DNA from: Candidatus Poseidoniales archaeon
GTDB lineage: Archaea; Thermoplasmatota; Poseidoniia; Poseidoniales; Thalassarchaeaceae
NCBI GenBank assembly: GCA_012964335.1
Contig: DTUF01000043.1
Coordinates: 1-64,000 of the forward strand
Length of the DNA: 64,000 nucleotides
Direction: 5' to 3'
Position 1 is the first letter of the stretch, and every line of letters begins with the position of its first letter. This document shows, one piece after another, positions 36,862-44,245 of the stretch. Made by a program: the position numbers and the translations under genes. Under the pieces are notes generated by a model. The model worked only from the letters and a program-made list of their open reading frames with translations. It had not been told where the DNA came from and did no database searches.

Positions 36862-36881
36862 CGTACCCCATAAGTGGTACG
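36862..36881 (+). promoter_or_regulatory. Inverted repeat directly before the aldolase start
   Basis: CGTACC (36862-36867) and GGTACG (36876-36881) are a perfect 6-bp inverted repeat with an 8-base loop, ending one base before the ATG at 36883. It may be an operator (the spaced TACC/GGTA form recalls archaeal sugar-regulator half-sites) or a leader hairpin that would mask the start. Confidence 0.45.
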
Positions 36882-36882
36882 C

Positions 36883-37893
36883 ATGGACATTACGATGCTT
36901 GAAGCAAATGCAAATAAATTGGTCACTCCGGGGCGAGGGATACTAGCTGCAGATGAAAGTACGGGGACAATGAGTAGCCGACTTCAAGGAGTTGGGGTTG
37001 AGCCAACTGAAGAGGCACGTCGGTCTTACCGAGCAAACTTGTTCGCGGCACCAGGTTGCGAATCAGCAGTAAGTGGTGTAATCCTCTATGATGAGACCAT
37101 CAGACAGATGATGGATGATGGGATATCAATACCTGATTATTTGTTAGCGAAAGACATTCTTCCCGGAATCAAAGTAGACACAGGCGCTTATCTTTTGGCA
37201 AATCACAGTGGTGAAAAAATCACAGAAGGCTTAGATGGATTACGATCTCGATGTATGGAATATTTCAACATGGGTGCACGATTTGCAAAATGGCGTGCCG
37301 TCATCACGATTGGCGATGGAATCCCTTCCCAAGCTTGCATCAGCGCAAATGCACATGCATTAGCTCGCTATTCAGCAATATGTCAAGAGCAAGGATTAGT
37401 GCCAATTATTGAGCCAGAAGTTTTGATGGAAGGGGGTCATGATGCCGCTCGTTGTTATTCTGTTACTGCAGAAATACTCGCTGCAACCTTTGCGGCTTGT
37501 AAAGATCAGGGGGTACACATTCCTGGGGCCCTTTTGAAACCAAACATGATAATCGCTGGAAATGATTGTTCTGAGCAAATCTCTAGAGAAGAAGTAGCTC
37601 AGTTAACTCTCAAGTGCCTAAGGGAGAATGTTCCTCAAAACCTACCCGGCATAGTGTTCTTGTCTGGTGGACAATCTGATGAAGACGCAACCGCTCATCT
37701 CAATTTGATGAATTCAATGGAAGAAAACCCACCGTGGCAACTTTCGTACTCGTATGGTAGGGCTCTACAAGCAGCAGCACTACAATCTTGGGCTACTGGG
37801 ACTCCACAAGATAGCCAAAATGCATTTTCACACCGTGCCAAGATGAATAGCCTTGCACGTTCAGGTGATTGGGACATTACACTTGAAAATTGA
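36883..37893 (+). CDS. Class I fructose-1,6-bisphosphate aldolase (eukaryote-like)
   Basis: 336 residues from ATG 36883 (GTG at 36874 also in frame). LVTPGRGILAADESTGTMSS, ARFAKWRAVITIGDG, VPIIEPEVLMEGGHDAARCY, and GALLKPNMIIAGNDCS with the Schiff-base lysine, then IVFLSGGQSDEDATAHLN, are the blocks of the ALDOA-like class I family. This is not the archaeal DhnA-type aldolase or the bifunctional aldolase/phosphatase. It cleaves or forms fructose-1,6-bisphosphate. With GlpX close by, the cell appears to use a separate aldolase and phosphatase. The start lies directly behind a 6-bp inverted repeat. Confidence 0.95.
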   Translation: MDITMLEANANKLVTPGRGILAADESTGTMSSRLQGVGVEPTEEARRSYRANLFAAPGCESAVSGVILYDETIRQMMDDGISIPDYLLAKDILPGIKVDTGAYLLANHSGEKITEGLDGLRSRCMEYFNMGARFAKWRAVITIGDGIPSQACISANAHALARYSAICQEQGLVPIIEPEVLMEGGHDAARCYSVTAEILAATFAACKDQGVHIPGALLKPNMIIAGNDCSEQISREEVAQLTLKCLRENVPQNLPGIVFLSGGQSDEDATAHLNLMNSMEENPPWQLSYSYGRALQAAALQSWATGTPQDSQNAFSHRAKMNSLARSGDWDITLEN

Positions 37894-37901
37894 GAACCAA
37901 A

Positions 37902-37920
37902 AAGTACCTACAAAGTACTT
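37902..37920 (+). terminator. Hairpin after the aldolase gene
   Basis: AAGTAC (37902-37907) and GTACTT (37915-37920) flank a 7-base loop, 8 bases past the aldolase stop. There is no U-tract, so it could be a 3' stabilising hairpin or the end of the convergent winged-helix transcript rather than a true terminator. Confidence 0.4.
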
Positions 37921-37989
37921 CTCGGCAACTAGTACACGATGGAAGGTGAACCATTCGCGATTGAAGAACTTGATTTGCAATCAGTTACT

Positions 37990-38292
37990 TCAGAACCCAG
38001 GCCCGTCACGGTCAAGAAGAAATGGCTGACCTGGTCTCCATTCTGGATGCTTGTCTTTTACCCAGTCGACAATTGCCCACTCACAGATATCATACCCTCC
38101 GGAGAGAATCCCACTTCTCTTGATGTATCCGACCTTCACTATGTCTTTATCCTTAGAGAGAACATTGCCAAGTTGTTGGCTTGTTGTCCCGTGTCTCATT
38201 GTGGTGTTGATGTGCTCAAGAATTTCCGCGGTATTACGTGGTCTCTCAGCAAGGAATGCCTTGATCTTCTGTCTGATTCTAACTGTTTTCAT
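37990..38292 (-). CDS. Small winged-helix-like protein
   Basis: 100 residues. KTVRIRQKIKAFLAERPRNT, AEILEHINTTMRHGTTSQQL and GNVLSKDKDIVKVGYIKRSG give helix-helix-recognition helix-wing order, as in winged-helix DNA-binding proteins. The C-terminus is Trp/Pro-rich (CEWAIVDWV, HPEWRPGQPF). AAGGTGAAG five bases before the ATG is a good ribosome-binding site. An opposite-strand ORF (37939-38361) is its shadow. Probably a transcriptional regulator of unknown target. Confidence 0.78.
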   Translation of the reverse strand: MKTVRIRQKIKAFLAERPRNTAEILEHINTTMRHGTTSQQLGNVLSKDKDIVKVGYIKRSGILSGGYDICEWAIVDWVKDKHPEWRPGQPFLLDRDGPGF

Positions 38293-38583
38293 TTTTCTTC
38301 ACCTTTTCCTCCAAGTCATCTAACGGTTACCCACGGGGGCTCTTTACACCGTCTGACCTGAGGGAGTGCTGTCGCTGATATAACCATTCCCACAGATGAC
38401 GCATTGTTGTTACAGATAGTGACGTATTTATTGCATGGTTGGATAATAAAATAATCGGTGAGTTAGTAAAACCGTACTTTCTCCAGTGGAAATATGTAAC
38501 AAACGGTAAGTAATGAAATAATTGAAGTACTATCAACAACTCCCTAATACCAAGCGCCCTGTTGAGGTGTCGGAGAGGTAGGC
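38293..38583. other. Divergent AT-rich intergenic region
   Basis: About 290 bases between the winged-helix gene and the 881-residue gene. No frame has coding character. It contains several AT-rich stretches able to serve as promoters in both directions, and CTCCAGTGGAAAT (38482-38494), which resembles the core of archaeal origin-recognition boxes but occurs only once. GGAGAGG at 38572-38578 is the ribosome-binding site of the rightward gene. Confidence 0.45.
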
Positions 38584-41229
38584 ATGGTCAAGAGTGGAAA
38601 TCCTGTGACTTTTTCACGAATCCGAGGTAGTTACAGACGGAGGTTATTGGACCATCTTTCTGATGGCCCCTCAACTGTCACCGGTTCAAGTAAAGCAGTC
38701 GCGTTACGATTACCCCATGCTTCTGCAGAATTGAAGAGAATGAGGGCAGAGGGCCTTATTCAGTCAGATTCTGGGCCAGGACAAAGAGGTGCGAAACAGC
38801 ATCTCACTGCGGCTGGCTGGCAGGTTTTTCTTGGTGATGAATTGGCTAGATTGGCTGAAAGCAGTATTGATTCAATTCCCGAACATGCGATTGGAAAATT
38901 ACTTGCCAAAGATGGCCCTCAACTTCTACTTGCTTACACAAAACCTCTCACTAGCCCCCTCATTCCATTACCGTGGAGTGGAGATTTCAGTCATTCAGAA
39001 CAAACTGTAATCTCTAGTGGAATTAAGGGGGTGAAGGCAGAATATGTTTGGGCAGTTGCGCGCGAGGCAGAAGTAAGATGGTACGACTTAGAATCTCTTG
39101 AGCAGGTTCCTGCACCTTCTGATGACCAATCAACAACATCATTGTCTGATTGGGTAGAACCTGCACCTGTAATAGGATTAGTACGTGCTAGATTACTAGA
39201 CCCACGCCAATCGCTGAAGTTAGCAATTGGAAGTTGGTTTGGTGAACCAGGGATAGAGGGCTGGCCAGACCTCCCAATGCCGATGGGTGAATCAGAATCT
39301 TGGACCCTTGGAACAGCCCATGAATCAATTTCCCCACTTCAGTCCCAATGTCCCATTTGTGCGATATTACCTGATAGGCTTTCAACAACGACTCTCCTTT
39401 CAGCTGCCTCAAATGGTGCCCTTGTAATTGCAGAAGCATCACTTTTAGGACGTCAAGGGGATGCCGTACCACTTTCAATTCTTGATTCATGGATTAATCG
39501 CGCCCACCCACGCCTTACAGAAACAGAACGCCGACACCGATTACAAGGATTGATTCAAGCAATTCGCAAAGGTCGCCGCAAACGAAGTGGTAACATTCGA
39601 GTTGAAGAATCAACTTGGAGACGTTTTCAATCAGATTGGTCGAAACATCAATGGAGTGAAAAAAGTGAGGTAGAGAATATTATCATTGATGTTCAAGGGC
39701 TATCATCAACGGCTTGGCTTTCTCTGATAGATTGGTCTTTAGCACGCCAAGAAACAACTCCTGTAGTTTTACAATACCCTCCTGGCCACCATGATCCAGG
39801 GCAACTACATTCAGTTTTCCAAGACTCGAGAACTAGACTCGCAATTCTCTCTCAAGAACCTGAAGAGCCACTCGCCTACCCCACCCTTAGGCCAGATCCA
39901 ATTCGCCCACTATCTTGGTACCTCTTGAAATTGGCTGGAGATGTTGAGTTACCGTGCAAGGTAACCCATCGCCCACCACCTAGTTTCACATCTCCGCCAC
40001 CACTTTGGGTGCCACCAAATTCTGCTTCAACTCTAGAGGAGGTCGTTGCTGCGGCGCGACTCGCAGCAGGTGATTCGGCACCTCCTGATGCATCTGAAGA
40101 TTCATCCGAAGAGATGAGATTGTTTGCCGCATCACTTCGATATCCAGAAGGCGATGCTGATTGGGCTGATAGAATTGAATCAGTTGACCCATTAGCGGCA
40201 TGGATAGCTTGTCCAGATGATAATCGCTGGCCGCTGTGGCGTCGTCAAGGTAATCGGTTGGGCGCTGATTGGATTTCGCTTCTACCTGTAGAACAAGTGC
40301 CGATAGAATTTCTAGCGGAAGTTGCAGGAACTGCCCCGAATGATTGGCAGGAATTAGCTCACAATCATCTTGTACAACGAATCCGAGATGAGGATGACTT
40401 AGCGTTGAGATTGAGAACTCTAATTGATTCACATCATTTCAATGATGTTGCATCGTCATGGCTAACCTCCACGCTACTTTCTCAGGTTGCATGGCTACCA
40501 CCTGAACTTGCTTCTGATTTGGCTCGTTGGGCTCCAAATAGTATTTCTAAATCATTACCATCAAATATAATTCCAGCTTTAACCGGATTGACTTGGCTAT
40601 CTTCTCAAGGAGAATTAGATGATAACTGGGTAAGGGACATTGAGGCGTCTCAAAGGTCATCACCCATAATTAATGGCTGGATATCACTGCTCTCAACAGT
40701 GAGAGATGATAGAACCCCATCGGTTGAAGAAATTAGAGAAATCACATCTCTACCCATTGAATGGTGGGCCCCTTTTTCACCACTATTGTTCAATACCATT
40801 ACTGAAGGAGTAGACGGGCGAGAGATGCTTTTGGGAGAGAGTATTCCATGGGCGTCGGCCCTATTTCGTCAGATTGGTGAGATACATACAATCCCAGGGA
40901 TAGGGGAGAGAGAACACCCCGGTTGTCCTACTGACCTTGTCTCTCGTTTGGAGAGGATTCTGCAGGGTGTTGAAATTGATGTGGAGTTGCAAGGCTTTGC
41001 TGAGTTGACAGATGTACTGAATACGTTGAAGTCAATTCTTGTCGGCACTAAACCAGTTGTAGGACAAATCCATCCGATGATTGGATGGTTGTTGCAACCT
41101 CGTGAGAGATGGCCAGCCTTCAGTGCAACTGAAATTGTCAACGGTGACCCCGAAGTGGCAGCTCGATTAGCCGCTGGTATAAGTGGATACCATGATGGCC
41201 TTAGAGAGTCTACTCAGCGGCGATTATGA
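38584..41229 (+). CDS. Large protein with N-terminal winged-helix domain, function unknown
   Basis: 881 residues. Residues ~15-80 (RRRLLDHLSDGPSTVTGSSK, then ALRLPHASAELKRMRAEGLI and GAKQHLTAAG) read as a MarR/ArsR-like winged helix with a C-terminal wing. The remaining 800 residues are Trp- and Pro-rich with predicted helical repeats and no catalytic motif I recognise. There is one CPIC motif near residue 257. Two segments (about 295-345 and 490-540) are rich in Arg and Ser/Asp and may be disordered. The start ATG 38584 has GGAGAGGTAGGC upstream. It might be a large transcription-associated or DNA-binding protein. It is followed directly by the promoter of the structured RNA. Confidence 0.75.
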   Translation: MVKSGNPVTFSRIRGSYRRRLLDHLSDGPSTVTGSSKAVALRLPHASAELKRMRAEGLIQSDSGPGQRGAKQHLTAAGWQVFLGDELARLAESSIDSIPEHAIGKLLAKDGPQLLLAYTKPLTSPLIPLPWSGDFSHSEQTVISSGIKGVKAEYVWAVAREAEVRWYDLESLEQVPAPSDDQSTTSLSDWVEPAPVIGLVRARLLDPRQSLKLAIGSWFGEPGIEGWPDLPMPMGESESWTLGTAHESISPLQSQCPICAILPDRLSTTTLLSAASNGALVIAEASLLGRQGDAVPLSILDSWINRAHPRLTETERRHRLQGLIQAIRKGRRKRSGNIRVEESTWRRFQSDWSKHQWSEKSEVENIIIDVQGLSSTAWLSLIDWSLARQETTPVVLQYPPGHHDPGQLHSVFQDSRTRLAILSQEPEEPLAYPTLRPDPIRPLSWYLLKLAGDVELPCKVTHRPPPSFTSPPPLWVPPNSASTLEEVVAAARLAAGDSAPPDASEDSSEEMRLFAASLRYPEGDADWADRIESVDPLAAWIACPDDNRWPLWRRQGNRLGADWISLLPVEQVPIEFLAEVAGTAPNDWQELAHNHLVQRIRDEDDLALRLRTLIDSHHFNDVASSWLTSTLLSQVAWLPPELASDLARWAPNSISKSLPSNIIPALTGLTWLSSQGELDDNWVRDIEASQRSSPIINGWISLLSTVRDDRTPSVEEIREITSLPIEWWAPFSPLLFNTITEGVDGREMLLGESIPWASALFRQIGEIHTIPGIGEREHPGCPTDLVSRLERILQGVEIDVELQGFAELTDVLNTLKSILVGTKPVVGQIHPMIGWLLQPRERWPAFSATEIVNGDPEVAARLAAGISGYHDGLRESTQRRL

Positions 41230-41240
41230 ACCATATTCAC

Positions 41241-41248
41241 CTATAAGA
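41241..41248 (+). promoter_or_regulatory. TATA-like box of the structured RNA
   Basis: CTATAAGA, 12 bases after the stop of the upstream gene. Adding the usual archaeal spacing of about 26-28 bases gives a transcript start at 41271-41274, exactly where the terminal stem of the predicted RNA begins. Confidence 0.55.
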
Positions 41249-41273
41249 GGATTCAAAAGGGGTGGTTTTACCC

Positions 41274-41557
41274 AAAAGTTTGCCCCGGCTGCAACACCAC
41301 ACGGACCTTGGCCTTCGCCGGCGAGGGATGAACTGTGGTACCAAGTGCGGGGTATCGCCGCCTTCGAAGGCCGTGGTGACCCTTCGGGGAATGAACCTCG
41401 GTGCAAAATGGCGGCAGGGCGAGAAGGTCTCCATACGACTGCTGTGCGCGGAATGACTATCGGAACCACCCACTCGTCCGACAGACGCCCCGGGGTGGGT
41501 CAGAACCTCCGAGCCAAAAGCGATGAGGCGGTTCGTTACTCCTCGGGGCACACTTTT
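41274..41557 (+). ncRNA. Unidentified structured non-coding RNA (~284 nt)
   Basis: A GC-rich island in AT-rich surroundings with strong secondary structure. The ends pair: 41274-41288 with 41543-41557 give 14 pairs in 15 positions (one T-C mismatch, one G-U). Internal stems: ACCACA/TGTGGT (41296-41301, 41334-41339); GCCGCC/GGCGGC (41357-41362, 41410-41415); CCC-TTCG-GGG with a UUCG tetraloop (41380-41389); ACCCAC/GTGGGT (41468-41473, 41495-41500) enclosing CGTC/GACG (41475-41478, 41484-41487); GAACC/GGTTC (41503-41507, 41530-41534). A TATA-like box precedes it and TTTTGTTTTT follows. I looked for RNase P (GGAAAGUCC-type), SRP helix 8 (GGAAGG/AGCAGC-type) and tmRNA motifs on both strands and found none. 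Any ORF through it lacks protein-like composition. Confidence 0.72.
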
Positions 41558-41610
41558 GTTTTTCCATCCATCCGTAGGATTGATTGAGGTTCAACCTCTC
41601 AGATGTTTTA

Positions 41611-42627
41611 ATGGGCCGGCACTCACTGTGTTTACTAGGTGGTACATTTGACCGCCTTCATGCTGGGCATCATCATCTGATTTCTACTTGTTTGGAGCAA
41701 TCTGATGAGGTTCAGATATGGTTGACAAGCGATACTATGGCTCAATCAAAAACTCCCATCGTTTTGGATTGGGAAACCCGAAAACAAGAAATTTTGGTTT
41801 GGGCTGATTCTGAAGATGCTTGTGACCGGTTATCTATTCATCTTTTAGAGAACGAAGTTGGGCCTGCCCCAACTAGTTTAGAGGCAGATTCGATTGGATG
41901 CACCCCTGAAACTAGGTCTGCATGTGAAGATATCAATAGTTCAAGAAAAATAGAAGCCTTGCCTCCATTGAGTATTATTATGGCAGAACATGTTCTAGGG
42001 ACTGCTGGTGAAATCATTTCTTCAAGTAGAATAAGAGATGGTGAAATTGACCGTCAAGGTCAGCCTTGGCTAGGAGAGGCTGAAATGTATCTTGATCAGC
42101 GAATGCCAGAAATTCTAGATGACGAACTAAAGCAACCTTTTGGAACCCTTCATGAAGGACCCGAGTCAAGGCCAGAAATAGCGATGGGTAGAGCCCTAGC
42201 CTCGATTTCAGAGTCATCACCAAAACTGATTGCAGTCGGAGATGTTACAGTCCAAACATTAGTTGACATGGGTGAAATTCCCGACATTTCTTTTATCGAC
42301 GGAATGACGAAGCGTGAGGTTTGGGCTGAAGCGGAAAACCTTGATAGAGAATTATTTCCCCATCTATCAACCTGCACTAATCCCCCGGGACTTATCACTG
42401 CGGACTTGAAACTAGCTACAAAGGTAGCACTCTTGAATAGCCGGCCTACTCTTATTGTGGTTAAAGGAGAAGAGGATTTAGCACCCATCATTATCCACTT
42501 ACTCGCACCAATAGGTTGTGCTGTACTTTATGGTCAACCAGGGAAGGGGGTTGTTGTTAGGATTACCAGCCAAGAAACAAAAGAAAATTGCCGTAGACTT
42601 CTTGATGTATTCACTAAGGAGCTGTGA
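41611..42627 (+). CDS. Phosphopantetheine adenylyltransferase / dephospho-CoA kinase fusion
   Basis: 338 residues from ATG 41611. Residues 1-~175: nucleotidyltransferase fold with LCLLGGTFDRLHAGHHHLI (HAGH nucleotide site) and EIISSSRIRDGEI, the archaeal CoaD type that makes dephospho-CoA from phosphopantetheine and ATP. Residues ~195-338: DUF359 domain with IAVGDVTVQTLVDMGEIPD and SFIDGMTKREV, now known as the GTP-dependent archaeal dephospho-CoA kinase. The two consecutive last steps of CoA synthesis are thus on one chain. TTG at 41584 is in frame but gives a non-family extension. Stop overlaps the glycosyltransferase start by 4 bases. It follows the structured RNA by about 50 bases. Confidence 0.9.
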   Translation: MGRHSLCLLGGTFDRLHAGHHHLISTCLEQSDEVQIWLTSDTMAQSKTPIVLDWETRKQEILVWADSEDACDRLSIHLLENEVGPAPTSLEADSIGCTPETRSACEDINSSRKIEALPPLSIIMAEHVLGTAGEIISSSRIRDGEIDRQGQPWLGEAEMYLDQRMPEILDDELKQPFGTLHEGPESRPEIAMGRALASISESSPKLIAVGDVTVQTLVDMGEIPDISFIDGMTKREVWAEAENLDRELFPHLSTCTNPPGLITADLKLATKVALLNSRPTLIVVKGEEDLAPIIIHLLAPIGCAVLYGQPGKGVVVRITSQETKENCRRLLDVFTKEL

Positions 42628-43559
42628 GGGTGGCATCTCCGCTAATTAGCATCACGGTTTGCGTCCGCAACGGGGCCCATTGGATTGATGATTGCATGAC
42701 TGCATTGTGTGCTCAAACATATCGGCCGTTGGAAATTATCGCTGTTGATGACGGTTCAAGAGATGGAAGCAGTGAGTTGCTTCAACAATGGGAAACCTCG
42801 GAAGGTGACTCTTCTGCAGAGATTCCTATTCAAATTCTTTCACAAGAACCATTGGGTCTGTCGGCAGGTAGGAACAAAGCACTCAATATTTCAAAGGGGG
42901 AATGGGTAGCGATAACTGACATTGATTGCCGTCCAAGGCCAGATTGGATTGAGAGGATGTTTGCGTCGAGTGAAGGAAAAGATGCTGTCACGGGTAAAGT
43001 TATCTTTGACGAAGGCCGAACTTCAGTAAGCAGATTGCGTTCTCGTACTATTGCTTGGAAATACTCGGCACGTTCTTCTGACGTTACATTGGCCAATGGA
43101 CCATGTTCAATGTTCAAGAGAGTGAATCTCATTTCACGAGGCGGTTTTGACCCATCTTGGTATCATGCAGAGGATATGGAGGTCTCTATGAAATTAATCC
43201 AAGCCGGTGGGCACATTCGCTATGAGCCTGAAGCTGTGGTGGACCATGTAGCAGAGAATTCACTCAAGATATTTCTTCAAAAGCGTCGTAGAGATGCAAG
43301 AGCACACACCCGAATAATGAGAAAATACCGTGGGGTAAAACTTGATTTCTCTAAAGATGGAATGCTTATTGCATTCCTTTTAATTCCATATATCGCATTA
43401 TCAGCCGTGATGGTAAATTTTCTTGACCCGGTTATCACGGGTGCAGTAATCGTAGTATCAACTATTATTATCCGAAACTATCTGTTATGGAGTGCTGCTC
43501 TTTGGCTGGGAACATTTGAAGGATGCATAGACGCATTACTAGGAAGGAACGGTCATTAA
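42624..43559 (+). CDS. Family 2 glycosyltransferase, membrane-anchored
   Basis: 311 residues, GTG start overlapping the previous stop. GT-A fold: LISITVCVRNGAHWIDDCMT, YRPLEIIAVDDGSRDGSSEL (DDGS), GLSAGRNKALNISKGEWVAI then TDIDCRP (D-x-D-like metal site), and YHAEDMEVSMKLIQAGGHIR (the ED acceptor base). Two C-terminal transmembrane segments (about 240-262 and 268-290) anchor it. It transfers a sugar from a nucleotide donor to a lipid or polymer acceptor at the inner membrane face, probably for surface glycans. Donor sugar not identifiable. It is translationally coupled to the CoA gene, without an obvious pathway link. Confidence 0.88.
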   Translation: MRVASPLISITVCVRNGAHWIDDCMTALCAQTYRPLEIIAVDDGSRDGSSELLQQWETSEGDSSAEIPIQILSQEPLGLSAGRNKALNISKGEWVAITDIDCRPRPDWIERMFASSEGKDAVTGKVIFDEGRTSVSRLRSRTIAWKYSARSSDVTLANGPCSMFKRVNLISRGGFDPSWYHAEDMEVSMKLIQAGGHIRYEPEAVVDHVAENSLKIFLQKRRRDARAHTRIMRKYRGVKLDFSKDGMLIAFLLIPYIALSAVMVNFLDPVITGAVIVVSTIIIRNYLLWSAALWLGTFEGCIDALLGRNGH

Positions 43560-43589
43560 CTGCGGTTAGCAGAATAAGGTGTTAACCGT

Positions 43590-44180
43590 TCAGAGTTCTG
43601 ATAGTGAACTATCACTATCATCAACTAATGCCAAGAAGCGCAAACCAAAGCCAAATGCAATCAGGGGTGCAGTCACTGCGTAAACTCCGATGTCAGTCCA
43701 CGCCCAGTGGACGATTGACCAATAGGTGTAGAATCCGATACCAAGTAGTAGGCACCAAGCAGCTGCAGTCATCGTCATACCACCCTCTTCTCGTCCAGAA
43801 ACTAGGCTTGTCCAAATTGGGTGGAAGAAAATTCCTTTTATCCAATCTTGAAAACCCCCCTCAACTTTTTGGTGAATTCCCCAAGCGCCCCAAGCTATCC
43901 CGGTAACAGCCATAGCCAAGAATACGGTGTCAGACCAAGGCCGATAGACCATCTCTGAGTAAGGCTCATCCCAAAGGTAACCCATTGTGAGGTAGCCGGC
44001 CCATACAACTTTTCGCTCACCAGCAACAACCGCGCCAAACACCACGTTGACGATTCCAAGCACTAGGCCCCATACTCCAAGTCCAAACACTAGAGATGAA
44101 AAGGCCTTCCCAGGTGACTTAATCCAATCTACAATCATGCTGACAGACTCGTTTCCGCTGTCTCCACTTTCGTCGCTCAT
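43590..44180 (-). CDS. Polytopic membrane protein, function unknown
   Basis: 196 residues from ATG 44178-44180 (an in-frame start at 44213 would add 11 residues). After an acidic N-terminus and a Yip1-like opening (MIVDWIKSPGKAFSSLVFGL) there are about five transmembrane helices, and an acidic Ser/Asp tail (VDDSDSSLSEL). No family assigned with confidence. A short inverted repeat CGCC/GGCG (44186-44198) lies just upstream. It faces the glycosyltransferase and follows the cdc6 gene on the same strand after a 65-base gap. Confidence 0.65.
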   Translation of the reverse strand: MSDESGDSGNESVSMIVDWIKSPGKAFSSLVFGLGVWGLVLGIVNVVFGAVVAGERKVVWAGYLTMGYLWDEPYSEMVYRPWSDTVFLAMAVTGIAWGAWGIHQKVEGGFQDWIKGIFFHPIWTSLVSGREEGGMTMTAAAWCLLLGIGFYTYWSIVHWAWTDIGVYAVTAPLIAFGFGLRFLALVDDSDSSLSEL

Positions 44181-44245
44181 CAAGGCGCCCGACCGGCGAC
44201 CCTCTCTTAACAATTCTTAGCGTAGAATATGTGAACTATTGTTGC

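Noticed and set aside
37939-38361. 140-residue plus-strand ORF
   Set aside because: Antisense to the winged-helix protein, which has a good ribosome-binding site and a coherent fold pattern.
38482-38494. Origin-recognition-box-like CTCCAGTGGAAAT
   Set aside because: Only one copy, with no repeats nearby and about 7 kb from cdc6; kept only as a note.
41274-41557. RNase P RNA, SRP RNA or tmRNA
   Set aside because: Terminal pairing fits RNase P or SRP in outline, but the GGAAAGUCC-type P4 strand, the SRP helix 8 loop and a tmRNA tRNA-like end are not found on either strand by eye. A profile search could still overturn this.
41183-41587. 134-residue plus-strand ORF across the GC-rich island
   Set aside because: Composition is Arg/Gly/Pro-rich with no family pattern, it starts inside the upstream gene, and the stretch is better explained by a structured RNA with paired ends.
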